Source: Tomocerus qinae (Eukaryota; Arthropoda; Collembola; Entomobryomorpha; Tomoceridae). From it: 64,000 nt of DNA. A program made the position numbers and the translations under genes. Numbering within the stretch: position 1 is the stretch's first letter; each line of letters begins with the position of its first letter. The notes beneath the pieces were generated by a model. The model searched no databases. It saw only the letters and a list, made by a program, of their open reading frames with translations, and was not told the origin of the DNA. Location: contig CM034546.1 of assembly GCA_020055645.1 (NCBI GenBank), forward strand, positions 89,032,001 to 89,096,000, written 5' to 3'. Below are positions 1 through 12,989 of the stretch, piece by piece.

Positions 1-3000
1 ACTCTTAAACACAACACTCGAACGTAAACTAAGTCTTCTTTCCCACATCAACTTCAGCCGATACATAGCATTTACCGAGTCACCAGAATAACAGAACAGA
101 GGCCAGAAATGCTCCACACCCAAATGCACACGAAATACCTTACAAGTCCAAATGATTGACAAGAAATTCTCCTCCGTCTTCTAAACTCACTCTATTAACA
201 TTAATCCCTGTGCACCTGTTACATGTATAGAGCAGTAGTAAGGAGCAAACTGATGACTGTAGCATAATAGAAGTGAATGCAATAATTGCAAAGACGATTC
301 TAAATGCACAAATATGAATTCTATAGAGACAGTTGGAGATAGTGGAGGAATAAAGAGTGTACGTGAGTGCATTCTGTAAAGGAATTCTAAATTGACACTT
401 TGCCGCAAATCTCCGTTCGGCTGTATTTTGGACCTCCTTTCAGTGTTGGCTGTTGGTGGGAAAAAACTTGGCTTGGTTAATGTTTCATTTTATTCTGCTC
501 TTCGTCTCGCCCTCCTAGCTTCACGTACGTCGGAACAGCATCCACTAGAAACGAGGCTTTTGGTGAAATATCGCCGACTCTTCAACTCTGAACTTAATTC
601 TACATACAACGGAAAAGGTAAGAAAAGACAGACAAATTACTCAGATTTGTAACTGTTGCTTTACTCGCTTCCACAATGTTCTTGAATATTGCATGGGTTT
701 GGGTGGGAGTAGGAGATGGATATGCACTCCATCGGTTTTCGCTTCCCAGCTTTAGAATTTTTGGTGTAAACTGATGCTTTATTCTCCACGGGTGCACTAA
801 ACAGATATTCTACACACTCAGTCACATTTATCATTACCTGCAACAAAATAAACAAAGTCAAATCACCCTGCTCAAAACAGTGATGCTTTGTGAATAAAAG
901 GAAATACAGAGGCATTAGTTTACATATCCAAAAGTGTAAAATGGTGTAAATGAACGCTGTAAATAGTAATGGCTTCTCTATCTATCTCACGTGTATTCAC
1001 ATTGTTAACGTTGCAGCTCAAATTCCACAAATATCATCTTTTCATCCTGCGCCAACATACAATGACTCAGTCAAGTACTATGCACTAGGCACACAAAATG
1101 AATTACTTTAGCTAAATGCAAGATGCAAGTCAGTAAAAATACAAAAAGAGACGTAACCGACATAAACAAGCATTTTTAATGTCAGCATTCAGGAAGTTGA
1201 AACTGCATGTTATGTTCAATATTTAAATCTCATTTCGTTTCATGAAAATGAAAATCTTCTCTGCTATTAGATTAAAGTACACGCCCATTTGTATTTACTA
1301 GCGAATACTAATATAGTGTGAATTACCATTTGATATCTGCAAATCCTAAACTCATTGTCCTGCATTGATTATTACTAACTCTTTAGTCAAATGCAAAAGC
1401 GTTGTAGGAGCAGTGCCATTTTGTTGTGGAATTCCTTTCTTTTGGGGTTTGTAGTTGTACTCTACCAGAAACGACGACTCTACTTTTAAATGCTGCCAGC
1501 TACATTTGCAATTAGTAATAGTAGTACTACAGGCCGTTGGTTAAAGAATGGACAGCCAAGTTGAGCACGCTTTACTCAATCCTTTGGTCTTCATCGATGG
1601 AGATGCAGCCATATACACGGTAGTCTATGTAGTACAGGTATCAGAACAAAGTTCCCGAATTTATTCGGACTATTGTCATCTCTAGGGAAATGCCAGCGGA
1701 ACGAAACTCCACCGTGCAATTATTTTCACTAGTCTGATGAACAAGATAACTTTCTTCTGTGGATGACACCTCAGGAGTTTAACAAGTCGATGGAAATGAC
1801 AAATCTGATAGAGAGATCGACATATTTACATTTTCCCTTACATAATAAAGTAGACAAAGTCTAATTGAGTTCATACACGAGAATTAGTTGTGTTCCAATA
1901 TCATAAATAGCTCTAAACAAAGCATGCAATTTGGCATTTTTCCTCAGGTGCTACTTTCAAGAGACGCAGCTAAGGCATATACGCATCATTTTATATATTT
2001 TCAATGGTGAGATACAACCTAGAATCGTTTACAATTATATGCTGTTAATAAAGCGATGCATAAGTCATTAGTACCAGGAAATTATAGGGACACAAAGGAA
2101 CATTTCTGGTAAACACCGTCTCATCCGTCTTCAAAGTAAAGGGATGTCTTTACCTCATTTCCGTACTTTAAGGAAGGGAAAGTAAAAGACAAAATGAATT
2201 GGCAATGCGAACATAATTATATCTCAGGAACTACAGTAAAACCTGTTTAAAATGATATGAATTGTCTAAAACGAGATGTTGGTGCATGGCTTATTGCTTA
2301 AAATATTGATCTAAAGAACATTCTTTTGAGAACTGAATCGGGAATTCAGAAGCTTCCCGTTTTGCACACAATTTACTTACGTTGAAGCATTTTCAAAAAT
2401 TCTTCATTGTAAATGAAGTCTGTATGAAATACTAATACAGAAAGTATCTGAAGTGCATGTATAGGCAAGTATAAGTAGCTTACGTAATTTATGTAGTCAC
2501 AATCAGCTTGTTTAATTTGGAAGTTACAATGGGTATTACATAACGCACTTGTATGTACACTTATATGGGGGATTATGATAGTTTTGCAAGTAGAAGTAGG
2601 TATTTAATGTCAAAGTGTGTATAATTACAGAGTATTTACAATTACTTATTGCACGATGGTGAGACGTGAGAGTAACAAGCATTGAAACAACAAAATGAAC
2701 CACTCTTTAAACAAAGAAATTATTATGTGAATTCAGCTGAAAGTCGTTTCCAGTTGAATCCAGTTACGAGTTTTCAACCGCGTTGCACGAGTCTGGCACG
2801 CCATGCAAAAGGACGGGTCGAATTCCCGTTGGTAGGTACCCATGTGTGTATTTACAAATACTCGGTGTATTTGTTGGATTATAATAAGTCACTGAATAGT
2901 CGCTATTAGCGTCGAGTCCAGCCTGAAGAGTAGCCCTTTTGTGTGTGTCAGTTGAATAGGGAAGTGTGGGCAGAGGGACAGAGAACAAAGTCAGTTGTCA

Positions 3001-5049
3001 GTTCCCGTTCGGAGCATCTTATTCCAAATTTTATCTGAAATGTGCATTAGACACTAAGTGAATGTAATTTCATGGGTGGGAGTGAGTGCAGTGGGTCCAT
3101 GCAGTTCTTCTCATTGTCAGTCAATCACCCGCAATCAGTCCAGCCGCAGCAGAAGAGTCGAGCAGATGTTGCCGAGAGAACATTTTCAACTCTGGATGAC
3201 TGATATTGACGAAAGACAGGCGAGGAGGAAAAGAGATAGCAGAGCACACTATTTAGCCATTTTGCTAATTCCCCTAATTCCTTCGATGTATAACAATACG
3301 CTGTCAGTGTCAGAGTTAAATGAACGTGTTTGCACAGCCAAGCGTAATGATATCCTTACAGACAATTGTTGTGTCTGGGAATTATGGCCATGCCAGAGAG
3401 ATACCTTTTTGGCTAACTAATGCTAATGTTAATACAGGGCAATTACGTTGAATTATAGACATTCCGTTTGTGCTGGCTAATAATAATAATGCTCTTGCCC
3501 TCCAGTTCTCTTCTTTCTCTCTTTGATTTCCCCGTCACCATCCCAGACCATATCCATCGCTTATTGCATTGCAATTCTTTTATGTTGAGGGAAATTCACA
3601 AATGACGATATCTCCATTGAACGATCCCCCCGCACATATGGGGAATCTGTTTCTGCATTGTTTACTCTTTCTAGGCAAGTTCTGCATTCTTCTTTTCAGT
3701 ACTACTAGTGGGACTTTGTACAAAAACGAGAATTTACAGACGAGTCCAGTAATTTAGAGAGGATGGCCATACAGAGTATGAAATTTCAAGCCTAATTGGC
3801 TAATTAACCCAGGAACCCACTCGATTCTGCTGACACAATAACAGTCAGAGCAAAAACAAGTTTGTTGTCTGGAAGAGAATGACAAGCTCCACCCACCCCA
3901 GACTCCTGACATGGTGACGCTGTGATATTTGAATTCTCCTTTAGATAAACGTAGTAATGCTCATTCGATTAGGTTATGAGGATTGGATAGAGCCGAATTA
4001 CCTATAGTTAATTTTACTTTGCGTTTGAGTGCTTGTTTTGTTGTGGAGCATCGAAGGACAGTCGAACCATAAACATGCTCTCTCATCCTCCTCTCTCATT
4101 CACATTGCTCAGTATACACCTATTTACTCTTCTACTACATACACAGACATCGTGTAAATTTAGCTCTCTTAATGTATACCTACTAATACCAAGTCAGAAG
4201 TGAGTATGTGTACATTTCTATTATTAGGACAAATCAAAGATGAGGATTCCCTACATTGAACTTTCCTTAACTGCACTACACAATGAATCTACATAAAACT
4301 ATATTACCTACGCATTACTATTATTACCCGTTTAATCGTTTTACTTTTGGCCGAGGAATCTCAAGTTTTAGCTAGATGCAATCAAATCTGCGTTAAAAAT
4401 GTTATCTCTAGTATGCTAATTTGTGTTCCCCACTATAGCCACATCAAACCTCAAAGTTTGCACATGTACTCAACCTACGCTTACCTAAGTTAACTCATTT
4501 TTTATCTTCCGATGTTGTAGCAAGGAGTAGAGCTAAATTATGCGTAATTACATCCAATCGTCCAAAATTTTTGGTTAATGACTAAATCTGGTTTATTCTA
4601 CACTTAGCTAGAAAACCTTCATTTATGAACACTTGCCAATTAAAATGTCATAATTAGTTATTCTCTGCTTTATTCTGGTTGTGAATGAGAAGGGGTTTGA
4701 TACAATAATTTGCAAAGAACCCAGTCGCGGTAACCTGTCTTACTAAACAGCTCATTATTCAACAACACAATTTATGTAAAAAAAGTATAAACAGGCTTTA
4801 CCTATACATTCGCTTCCAGAGATAATTAGCGTTAAGCAACGATAATCTCCGGTGCACTACTCCGGGATAGAAAAATACTGAGTTGACTGAGCATTTGCCT
4901 TTTTAGGGGCATCTGCCACATTTCTCACTAATTAGTGGGTATTTTGCAATGAAATCTTTTACCTGCTGACATCACTCTGTGACAGTGAGGAAACTTGCAT
5001 ATGGCACAGACGAAAATTAATACCTATATACTATTGCCTATTGTGATCT
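1..5049. other. Intergenic DNA, no gene seen
   Basis: A+T-rich sequence with only short chance frames. The longest (3058-3420) has no ATG start, no recognisable domain and no flanking splice pattern. I see no RNA gene, repeat array or transposon end here. Confidence 0.6.
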
Positions 5050-5743
5050 CAATTAAGGATTCTAGGCTATTTAGGCCAATCCAATTAGGCCAATAGGCAA
5101 AACCCATTTAGGCCAAACCAAAAACTCTGAAAACCCATTTAGGCCAAAAAAAAGTGACCTTTTAGGCCAAAACTTTATTTGCGCAGGAATTAGTCACATA
5201 TAGTAAATAATCAATGGAAATGTGTAAGTTATTCAACATTTTGCAATATTTAAGAACGTTTTAGATAATATATAAGTAATTTTAAGCAAATAGTGTAATA
5301 ATGTAGAAATGCACACATAATTTGAGCTAAAATCCAATTCAAATTAATTCTTTTGGTGATATAAATTCTGGAACAGGCTCGAAGAAAGTCAATACGTGAT
5401 TTGTTGTAGTATTGCATGACTTGAAAACGAATTCTCTTGTCCAATCTCAGGTAACGGGGCAGTCGAGGTAGGGTTTCCCCTTGTGCAAATAGTTCTAGCA
5501 TAATGGAGCAATGCTTATGTTCTGATTGCAACAGTGGTATGAGTTTCCAAATGGACGGATGAGCCTTGTCGACACCTGACACACTGCCTTACCAACAACT
5601 GTGCATTATTTATAATGTCCCCATTCAACAAATCTTCAATCAGCGATGCTGTACATTTTCTACTGTTTCTTTCGGTGCACCTCCAATATTTTTTATTTTT
5701 AATAACAATTTTTATGTAATAACCAAGATGCCTTGATTGGTCC

Positions 5744-5910
5744 CATGGCTACGCCTCTCAGGGGCAAGGTGACGACATGCTCCAGAAAACTGGTTTCCCC
5801 CAACCAGTTCTTTCCAACCACTTTACCCCCGATTTCGATTCGGAGAACTGGTTGGGGGAAACCAGTTTTCTGGAGCATGTCGTCACTTTGTCCCTGAGGG
5901 CGGAGCCCTG
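5744..5910. mobile_element. Nested palindromic MITE with hAT-like ends
   Basis: Two ~68-base arms face each other across a short spacer. They share GTGACGACATGCTCCAGAAA and AACTGGTTGGGGGAAACCAG. The right end, read inward, is CAGGGCTCCGCC, which resembles hAT termini; the left is CATGGCTACGCC. I found no matching 8-bp flanks. It lies in the extra ~700 bases of the larger element's left arm. Confidence 0.65.
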
Positions 5911-7085
5911 GAAACATTCAAATCACTTTGGTAATAACAATATTTATTTTTAAACCCTTCTCGGTGGAGTTTTTCTTGCTTAGCACGCTTACGTCCGCCA
6001 TCCATGGTAAGCAAGGAAATACTAAAAGCTTACTGCTACTTATTTTTTGTGAATGTTTTGTTTATCGTTCACTGATTATCATTATGACGGTGTAATTTCC
6101 ATATTTCTTTCACTATGCATATACATATGAGCGTTTCGAACGAAAAAGGAGGAATATAAAATCAATTTACTATTTAGTTTAATCCATAGTTACTAATGTG
6201 TCAATTTTGATAATAATGAAAAGTCAGGGGTAGGATTTACCGACGATAAGTTAGCAATTGCAATGAAAGTAAACCGTCTTTCCTGCAATGCAATTAAAGG
6301 GAGCGTGTGTAAAAACAAGTAAGGAAACTTATATGGTGTCAGATCGGTTTAAGTATTGTGCACTTTTGTTCTTCATCAGTTCAATTTAAAGTCGCTTGAA
6401 ATTAACTTAAACATTGGGAACTAAATTTTCTAAATAAGGAAGTAGTATTACAAATACTAGTGTAATGATTTTGTCTATTTTTTAAAAACCGCGAATTTCG
6501 GTTGACCTGCTTTATAGTGTGTGTAGCACAGGTTACTGTTGTTTCAATGACATCCTTTCAATAATGACAATACTTTGCATTATTGACAGAAACGATGTCA
6601 ATTTTAAATTTTGGTAATATTTAAGCACCCCATTGAATTGGCGGTAGATAATCATATAATATAATACTTTATAGCTAACTAAGCCCCCAGTATTAATGCT
6701 GAATTTCAAAATGATTAGGCATATTAACAATGTTTAATTTTCGAAATAAGCTAATCATTCATATTGGACTTCCTTGTTTTATGAAATATGCATTATGTAC
6801 AGTTTTATTATATAGCGATGGAGTTAAAGATTTTCACGCTAAAAGAGCGGTTCAGCTTGTTGGTAATAAATAATGAAAACATAATATTCCCACAATAAAA
6901 TTGATGTCAATTTTAGCCGAAAATGCAGGCAAAGCACGTTCAAAGGAGGGAATATAAACTTTTCACTTTGTTTATTTGCTTTTGAAGTAATTGGTATTTG
7001 TGTTAACTACGAAATAATTTTGTCTGTATGACATCAATAACTTGGAAAACTAAGTACCTAAGCCTAGATAATTTCTTACATGTTA

Positions 7086-7312
7086 TTGGGACTGGGATCA
7101 GGTAAGCTGATAGTCCGAGTAAACGAATTAAAATTTCAATTTCTTTCTTATTTTATTTTCATATGCAGCAGTAGGACTACTCTCCCTATCTCACCCTGCC
7201 CTTTGCTTACTAGCATTCATTTTGGCACAAAATTGTCGAATTTAAAAAAATGAAAAAAAATCGATTTTAATTTTTTGCATTTGACTACCAACCTACCTGA
7301 TCCCAGTCCCAA
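7086..7312. mobile_element. Nested TA-flanked MITE (Tc1/mariner type)
   Basis: Perfect 19-base inverted ends, TTGGGACTGGGATCAGGTA on the left and its complement on the right, are flanked by TA on each side (7084-7085 and 7313-7314). The element is 227 bp and A+T-rich with no coding frame. It sits in the central part of the 5058-8007 element and so probably inserted later. Confidence 0.75.
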
Positions 7313-8015
7313 TAATAGTCACTTAGGTAGTTATTACGACTTCGTTCTTGAGTAAAACCAATCTTGTATTAGTTTTTAAAAAACCCATTATGTTAAGTGT
7401 TGTATTATAAACTGGAACCGCGTCTTAAGTGCTGAGGGCTTCTCAAGACGTCCAATCGTCGAACCGATACGTAGAAATCGGCGTCTTGACGACTGTAATA
7501 AAATTCATACCCCTAGTGCCCGTCCATCATTTGTCGCAATTCCATAGTTGAAAAATTTTACCCCTGATATTTAATTTTTATCTTAATTGTAACTATGGAT
7601 TAAATAATCATAAAATAAAACTTTATATTCCTCCTTTTTCGTCCGAAACGCTCATATGAATCAATAACATCGTAGGTATGTGTAAGAAATATAGAAAGAG
7701 AGCTACCAAGCACCAAACGTCATAAACGTAATCAAATTACACACAGGCAACGAATTTTAGCTCAAATTATATGTGTATTTCTACATTATTAAACTATTTG
7801 CTTAAAATTACTTATATATTGTCTAAAATGTTCTTAAATATTGCAAAATGTTGAATAACTTACACATTTCCATCGATTATTTACTATATGTGACTAATTC
7901 CTGCGCAAATAAAGTTTTGGCCTAAAAGGTCACTTTTTTTTGGCCTAAATGGGTTTTCAGAGTTTTTGGTTTGGCCTAAATGGGTTTTGCCTATTGGCCT
8001 AAACACCCAATTAAG

Positions 8016-11000
8016 TCTGTGCTTTAAAGCTTGTTGTTTCCGGGCAAGCAGTACGACTATAATATCTGATCAAGTCACGGTAGTTATAATTGTGTCTTTT
8101 GTCACCTCTATCTGTATAAATAGGCCATTATAATCTGTTCCTTGTACGAATGTCAATTGGCAGCTATGAACTATTATAGATATGTACATGATGAAAACAA
8201 TGAGGGAACGAAACTATTGTCTGAGCCTTATTGACATTATTAATGTTATTTGAACAAGGGACAAGGGTGCACATGAATATGTATTAGATGGTATTAGAGA
8301 CATCGGTGATGGAATCACTAGCTTGTTCCTATTTTAGTAGGCGAGATTAAACTATATAGACACAGCTTGGGTTGCGGTTACGAAGTTATTTAACTATGCT
8401 AACTCACTCTGCTCTATGTTAATTCTGCAATCAACCGAGTCTGAATAATGAAAACCGTATGTGCGAGTTTGTCGTGGTAGTTTATATTGAGAAAATTATT
8501 CCATGCGTAGGAGCAGCCTTTCCAACTGTTATTTGCAGCATAAGGAAGTTTCAAATAAAGTATTAGGATTCTATAGCCTAGCGATTGTATGTACATATGC
8601 TACAATTAATCCCTGGTACACTACTATACAAAGTAGATAGAAGCATTTCAGATTAAGAGCTCAAAACTTATAGGCATCTATTCCATGACCAATGTTTAGT
8701 TAATGAAATAATGTCTTTATAAGTATAGTAACGTATTGCAATTTCATATTCAGTGATTTTCTATCATAATAGAAATTAATACCGTGATCATGAGAGTAAT
8801 TAATAAAACGGTACACTTAAATTGGCAAGGTTAACTCAGCCAGCTAGATCGAGAAGTTGTGCAGGAAGGTCGCACTCTCGCGCTATCAACCTTGCGAATT
8901 CTAACAAGTCTAATAACTATATTATTCCATCATCGACACAATTCAAGGACAGATGAAGCAACTCTCCAAAAGCTTTTAACTCTAGACAGGTAAATTACCG
9001 TAACAGTGTATACAATTTTACTTCATTTATCAGAGGCATCAATTGTAAGTAGGAAGGAATGTTCCACTGCAATTTTATTATTGTGTTGTTTTCCGTGACG
9101 GTATATAGTACATATATATATAGATACTAGGTACTGCAAAATTCGAAAGCAGTTTAATGTATGGTACCATTGTACATAATACAAGAAACTATTATCACAT
9201 CATTAGGTATACGGTTGCATAATCCAGGTTAAAATTATTAAAGTTGCATTAGCTAACTTTTTTTGTTCAAATAAACATCATTACGCTACTAAATCATTTG
9301 AGAATGATAGATTGAGAATTTATTGTCATAATTAGTTTTACTAGACACATTATTTATTATTGTTAGTGTTATGAACACAGCATAAGTTTTCAACTAACAC
9401 GAAGTGCTAAAAACTAAAGCAGCTGCCTACATACTACTAGACTGGGTATGTGTTAAGGAAACAAATCCTCGTATAATATTTAAAAGAGAGTAAGACAAGA
9501 CTACAAAGCATGCATACTAGAAGGGGTAGAAGGAAAGGGAAATGCAGAACAATATTCAGAGCAAATTACGTTGTATTATACTCTATAAAGAAGATTCCAC
9601 TCTCACTCATTACCCTTATTGTTATTACTAAGCCATATTCATCCTGTACTATCATCCCCCACAACAGAAATCATGAAAATAACGTGATCAGTGTATACGC
9701 ATGCTATTAGAGCGGATTACCCACATCATGCAGACATTAGTGAAGCTCTGCTCATAACAGTTAATCTCTGAATAATGTATTTTATACAGGAACATCATGC
9801 AATGATTACATAATGACATCAAAGACTTTTACTTATTGACCTTTCAGAAAGACCACTAAATCACCGCAAAAAATGATATTAGAGGAGCTATTTTCCTTAG
9901 TTATGAAATCCAAGACCCTGTGTTCATCGTCGCAGCACAGATCGGAAAGATGGGACTATATGACCTAAAAATTCTGACTGATGATATTGAATATATTTTC
10001 ATAAATCAAAAGCGATTGATTAAAAAATTAAAGAAAATGTAATTGCTGAACCAGAATTAGAATCGTAAACAAAGAGAAATAGAAACTTGTAATCTCAAAT
10101 ATTCATAATTTTTTTTGTTTCATATCCAGTCTCTGATTGATGTTGAGGAATAGATCACATGCATTGGGAGAGTTGATATTTTCTTTGCGTGGATAGCATT
10201 AAATGTGCTAGAGATCGTTTAGAGTCACCTATCTATGAGATCTTTCTTCTGCATAATCAACATAAGCTAAAAGGATATCCGGCTATTGGATCATCTTACC
10301 AAGCAAATACTTTACGTACTGTACATTGTAAGCTCTGATGCCCATGACCATGTCCATTTAGGATAGCTTCATAACATCAACTTATATACTGATGTAATAC
10401 TACTATACTATACTCTATTCAAGTTCGCAGAGAAACGGAATTCCTTACTTCTTAATTACTGCAGGGACGCATCTGCTATCTACTCATTCTTGTTTTAGAA
10501 CTCTCTTATTAAATATATATTGATAGACCTGTTTTGTCTGTATAATAAATAATATAGATAGACAAACTTCGATACAATTCTTTTACCTAGATTGTGGGTT
10601 GATTATGTTGTTGGTTGTGGTATGATTATTGGTAATTAGAAATATTTATGCCTATTGGGAAGACGTAATTGTCAACACCTTTTCTGTCAACAAGTGTTTT
10701 TGAAATCCCAATTTGTCAACTGCGTTTAAGAATTGAAATACCATTATTATGTACAATATTCTAGATAGATTTACCTATACACAGTTCCATACATTTACAT
10801 CTGAATGGTTTATAAAAAATTGCAAAAGCACATTTTACGCAAGAGTTTCAAGGTATTAGGCAAAGCATGGGTTTTAATGCATAATCGAATGTTGTTCAGA
10901 GTTCAGACTATGCTAGACTGGCTCATAAAAATGCATGATTAAGTACATACATATTTCTATTAGCATATTCGGTAGAATTATATCCTCATTTCTCTTTTGA

Positions 11001-12733
11001 TGCATACAAATGTAATGGTAGACTTAGAATATGCAAATTATTCAGCATTAGATCTTTTACCTCGCACACAATAAAAGTGCCTACTTATCATTGAGATATG
11101 CTTAACATGCTAAACTTAGGTGGATGGCCAATACATGCCATAATCTCTTGTACAAATTGGATTACTAGTGAACCCTGCCTTACCCTAGACGTGCATCTGC
11201 TGACTGCATTTGCTTTTGACAAAATCATCGGTTCAGATTTAAAAATCTAGAGACGATTTTCGACGCTTGGCTTGTCTATAGACTGCCATCAACTTTCGAT
11301 AAAACTGAAGCTTATTACTAATTTCATTTGTCAACGCTTATGGTCTTTAATGTTGCGAATAATGGCTAAATTGTATTGTGTTTCGGGAATGCTGTCAGTA
11401 AGTGAGGAGTCGTGAAATGGTGTAGACTGCAGAGTGACATATCATAGGAAACATTATATTCTCTCTCCGGAGAGAGTATCTCCAGAGCAGAAGAACATTA
11501 GTTCTTTCCACAGACTAGACAGATAGTATTTGATTACATGAGAAACTGCGATGTAGCGCTTTATACCTTCTACACGTGCAACGATGTTACGTTTACATTA
11601 ACGATCATTGGCAATTTTGAGAGCATTTGGACACGTTGCGTTGTTGAGGAAGAAGGGAGATTAGAGGAGGATGCCCTGCATTGCATTACGACGGTATCCC
11701 ATCTATAATAGAGGTGATTTCATTGCGTTGGCTCTTTTTATGTTCCTTGCGCCTTCATGCTCAAAGGAAATTAGACTAAACGAACGGAACGAGGAGAGAA
11801 AACCAAATCAAACCGAACAATGCGATCCTTGCAATCCGTCCGACTGGAAGGCTTCGTGTCTTCTAAAGGTTACTAAAGCCGGCTATCATCACATTAATAT
11901 GCTCTATATAATATTATATCTATATAATATAAGTCAAATGGATACCCTGAGTATATCTTGGAGAACTTCACTATTATTTATTTACTATGCATCAATGAGT
12001 ATGCGAATACAAAGCGTTGTCCTTTTACCTGCCCATTCAAAAATATTATCCTACTTCTCGGTTCTATGCAACCATAAAACAATGCAAAATGGTCGCATAA
12101 ATGTTTTAATATCAATAATAAGGTTTGTGACTCAAATAACTCAAGCAGAGTCAGTGAAATGGGCATTTAATTTTAAATAAGCCAATCCAGAGCTAATCAA
12201 CTTTTCAAGCCAGGCAATTGGACTCCACACACAAGATGCGTACTTTACACTTAGATGCTCAAGTATCAGTTTAATAGGGAATAAATCGCAAAATAATGTG
12301 GATCGACTTGACTTGAATGATTGTGTAAATTATAGTGCGTTACGAAAAGTAAATGTCGAAAATTAGTGGGGATATATCTTGTGCTTCTGTTATCATACAA
12401 GAACGTATCCGATTGAAGAGACGGGGAATATTTCAGATAAGAAATAGGGAGCAGAGTTAAAATGGAATGGCATTCGTTTCAAATGGATTGGATTCAATAG
12501 AATTTTATAGCGTTAAACAGAGAAGTTTTTGGACGAGAGTCAAAAGAGAGAAAACTTTGTAAAGTATTCAAGACAGATACTTTCCTCCCCACTAATCACA
12601 TTCTTACTACGCCAACAGATATACATGCGTCACCGCCCATTGACCCACACACGCCATATCAATGACATGGTCTACTCCACAATTCACTCCTTTTATAAGT
12701 AACACTTGACTTTATTCACAAAATTATCATTTA
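8016..12733. other. Intergenic DNA, no gene seen
   Basis: A+T-rich sequence. The longest open frame (11671-12180, plus strand, 169 codons) has no recognisable domain and is within what chance produces at this composition. No repeats or RNA genes were seen. Confidence 0.55.
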
Positions 12734-12989
12734 TCTTTACTCTACATAAACATAAAGTGGGGCATGCGCATGGGATTCTTTCACTATTCTTGAATAAATG
12801 TTTGTATCTATGTCCGTAATATTTTGTAATTAATGAGTAAGGGTAATATTTTGTAATTAATGAGCAAGGACTAGGCTATCAGTACTGAGTCCAATCAACG
12901 GTCTATGAAATTCGGGCCAATGCGCAGTCGCTAGAAATTTACTGATTTCAACATTTTCTAGCACACTTTATGTGCTAGGATTCAACTAG
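12734..12989 (+). mobile_element. Non-autonomous Helitron, copy 1
   Basis: It begins TCTTTACTCTAC after a host A and ends CTAG before a host T. Seven bases before the CTAG lies a perfect 8-bp hairpin, CTAGCACA / TGTGCTAG with a 5-base loop (12958-12978). These are the hallmarks of a Helitron: 5' TC, a 3' hairpin followed by CTRR, insertion between A and T, and no target duplication or inverted ends. The body contains a 21-base direct duplication (TAATATTTTGTAATTAATGAG) and no coding sequence. A second copy of identical length at 25570-25825 defines both ends independently. Confidence 0.88.

Larger units (their letters stand above)
5058..8007. mobile_element. Non-autonomous DNA transposon with long terminal inverted repeats
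   Basis: The outer ~250 bases (about 5084-5335 and 7745-8004) are inverted copies with only a few mismatches. Both ends carry spaced copies of TTAGGCCAA (five on the left, four on the right). Homology resumes inward (about 6100-6240 against 7540-7690, sharing CATATGAGCGTTTCG and AAAAAGGAGGAATATAAA), so the left arm holds about 700 extra bases. An 8-bp direct repeat CAATTAAG flanks the element (5050-5057 and 8008-8015), which would fit a hAT-type target duplication. The extreme ends are not perfectly symmetrical, so the boundaries may be off by up to 30 bases. No transposase frame is visible inside. Two smaller elements are nested in it. Confidence 0.8.

Noticed and set aside
2780-2835. tRNA or SINE B-box-like GGGTCGAATTCCC
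   Set aside because: It forms a T-arm-like hairpin, but there is no acceptor partner upstream, and the only A-box-like stretch is too close for a tRNA or a tRNA-derived SINE.
11671-12180. 169-codon open frame with a hydrophobic N-terminus
   Set aside because: The signal-peptide-like start is unconvincing, no family is recognised and codon use looks random.
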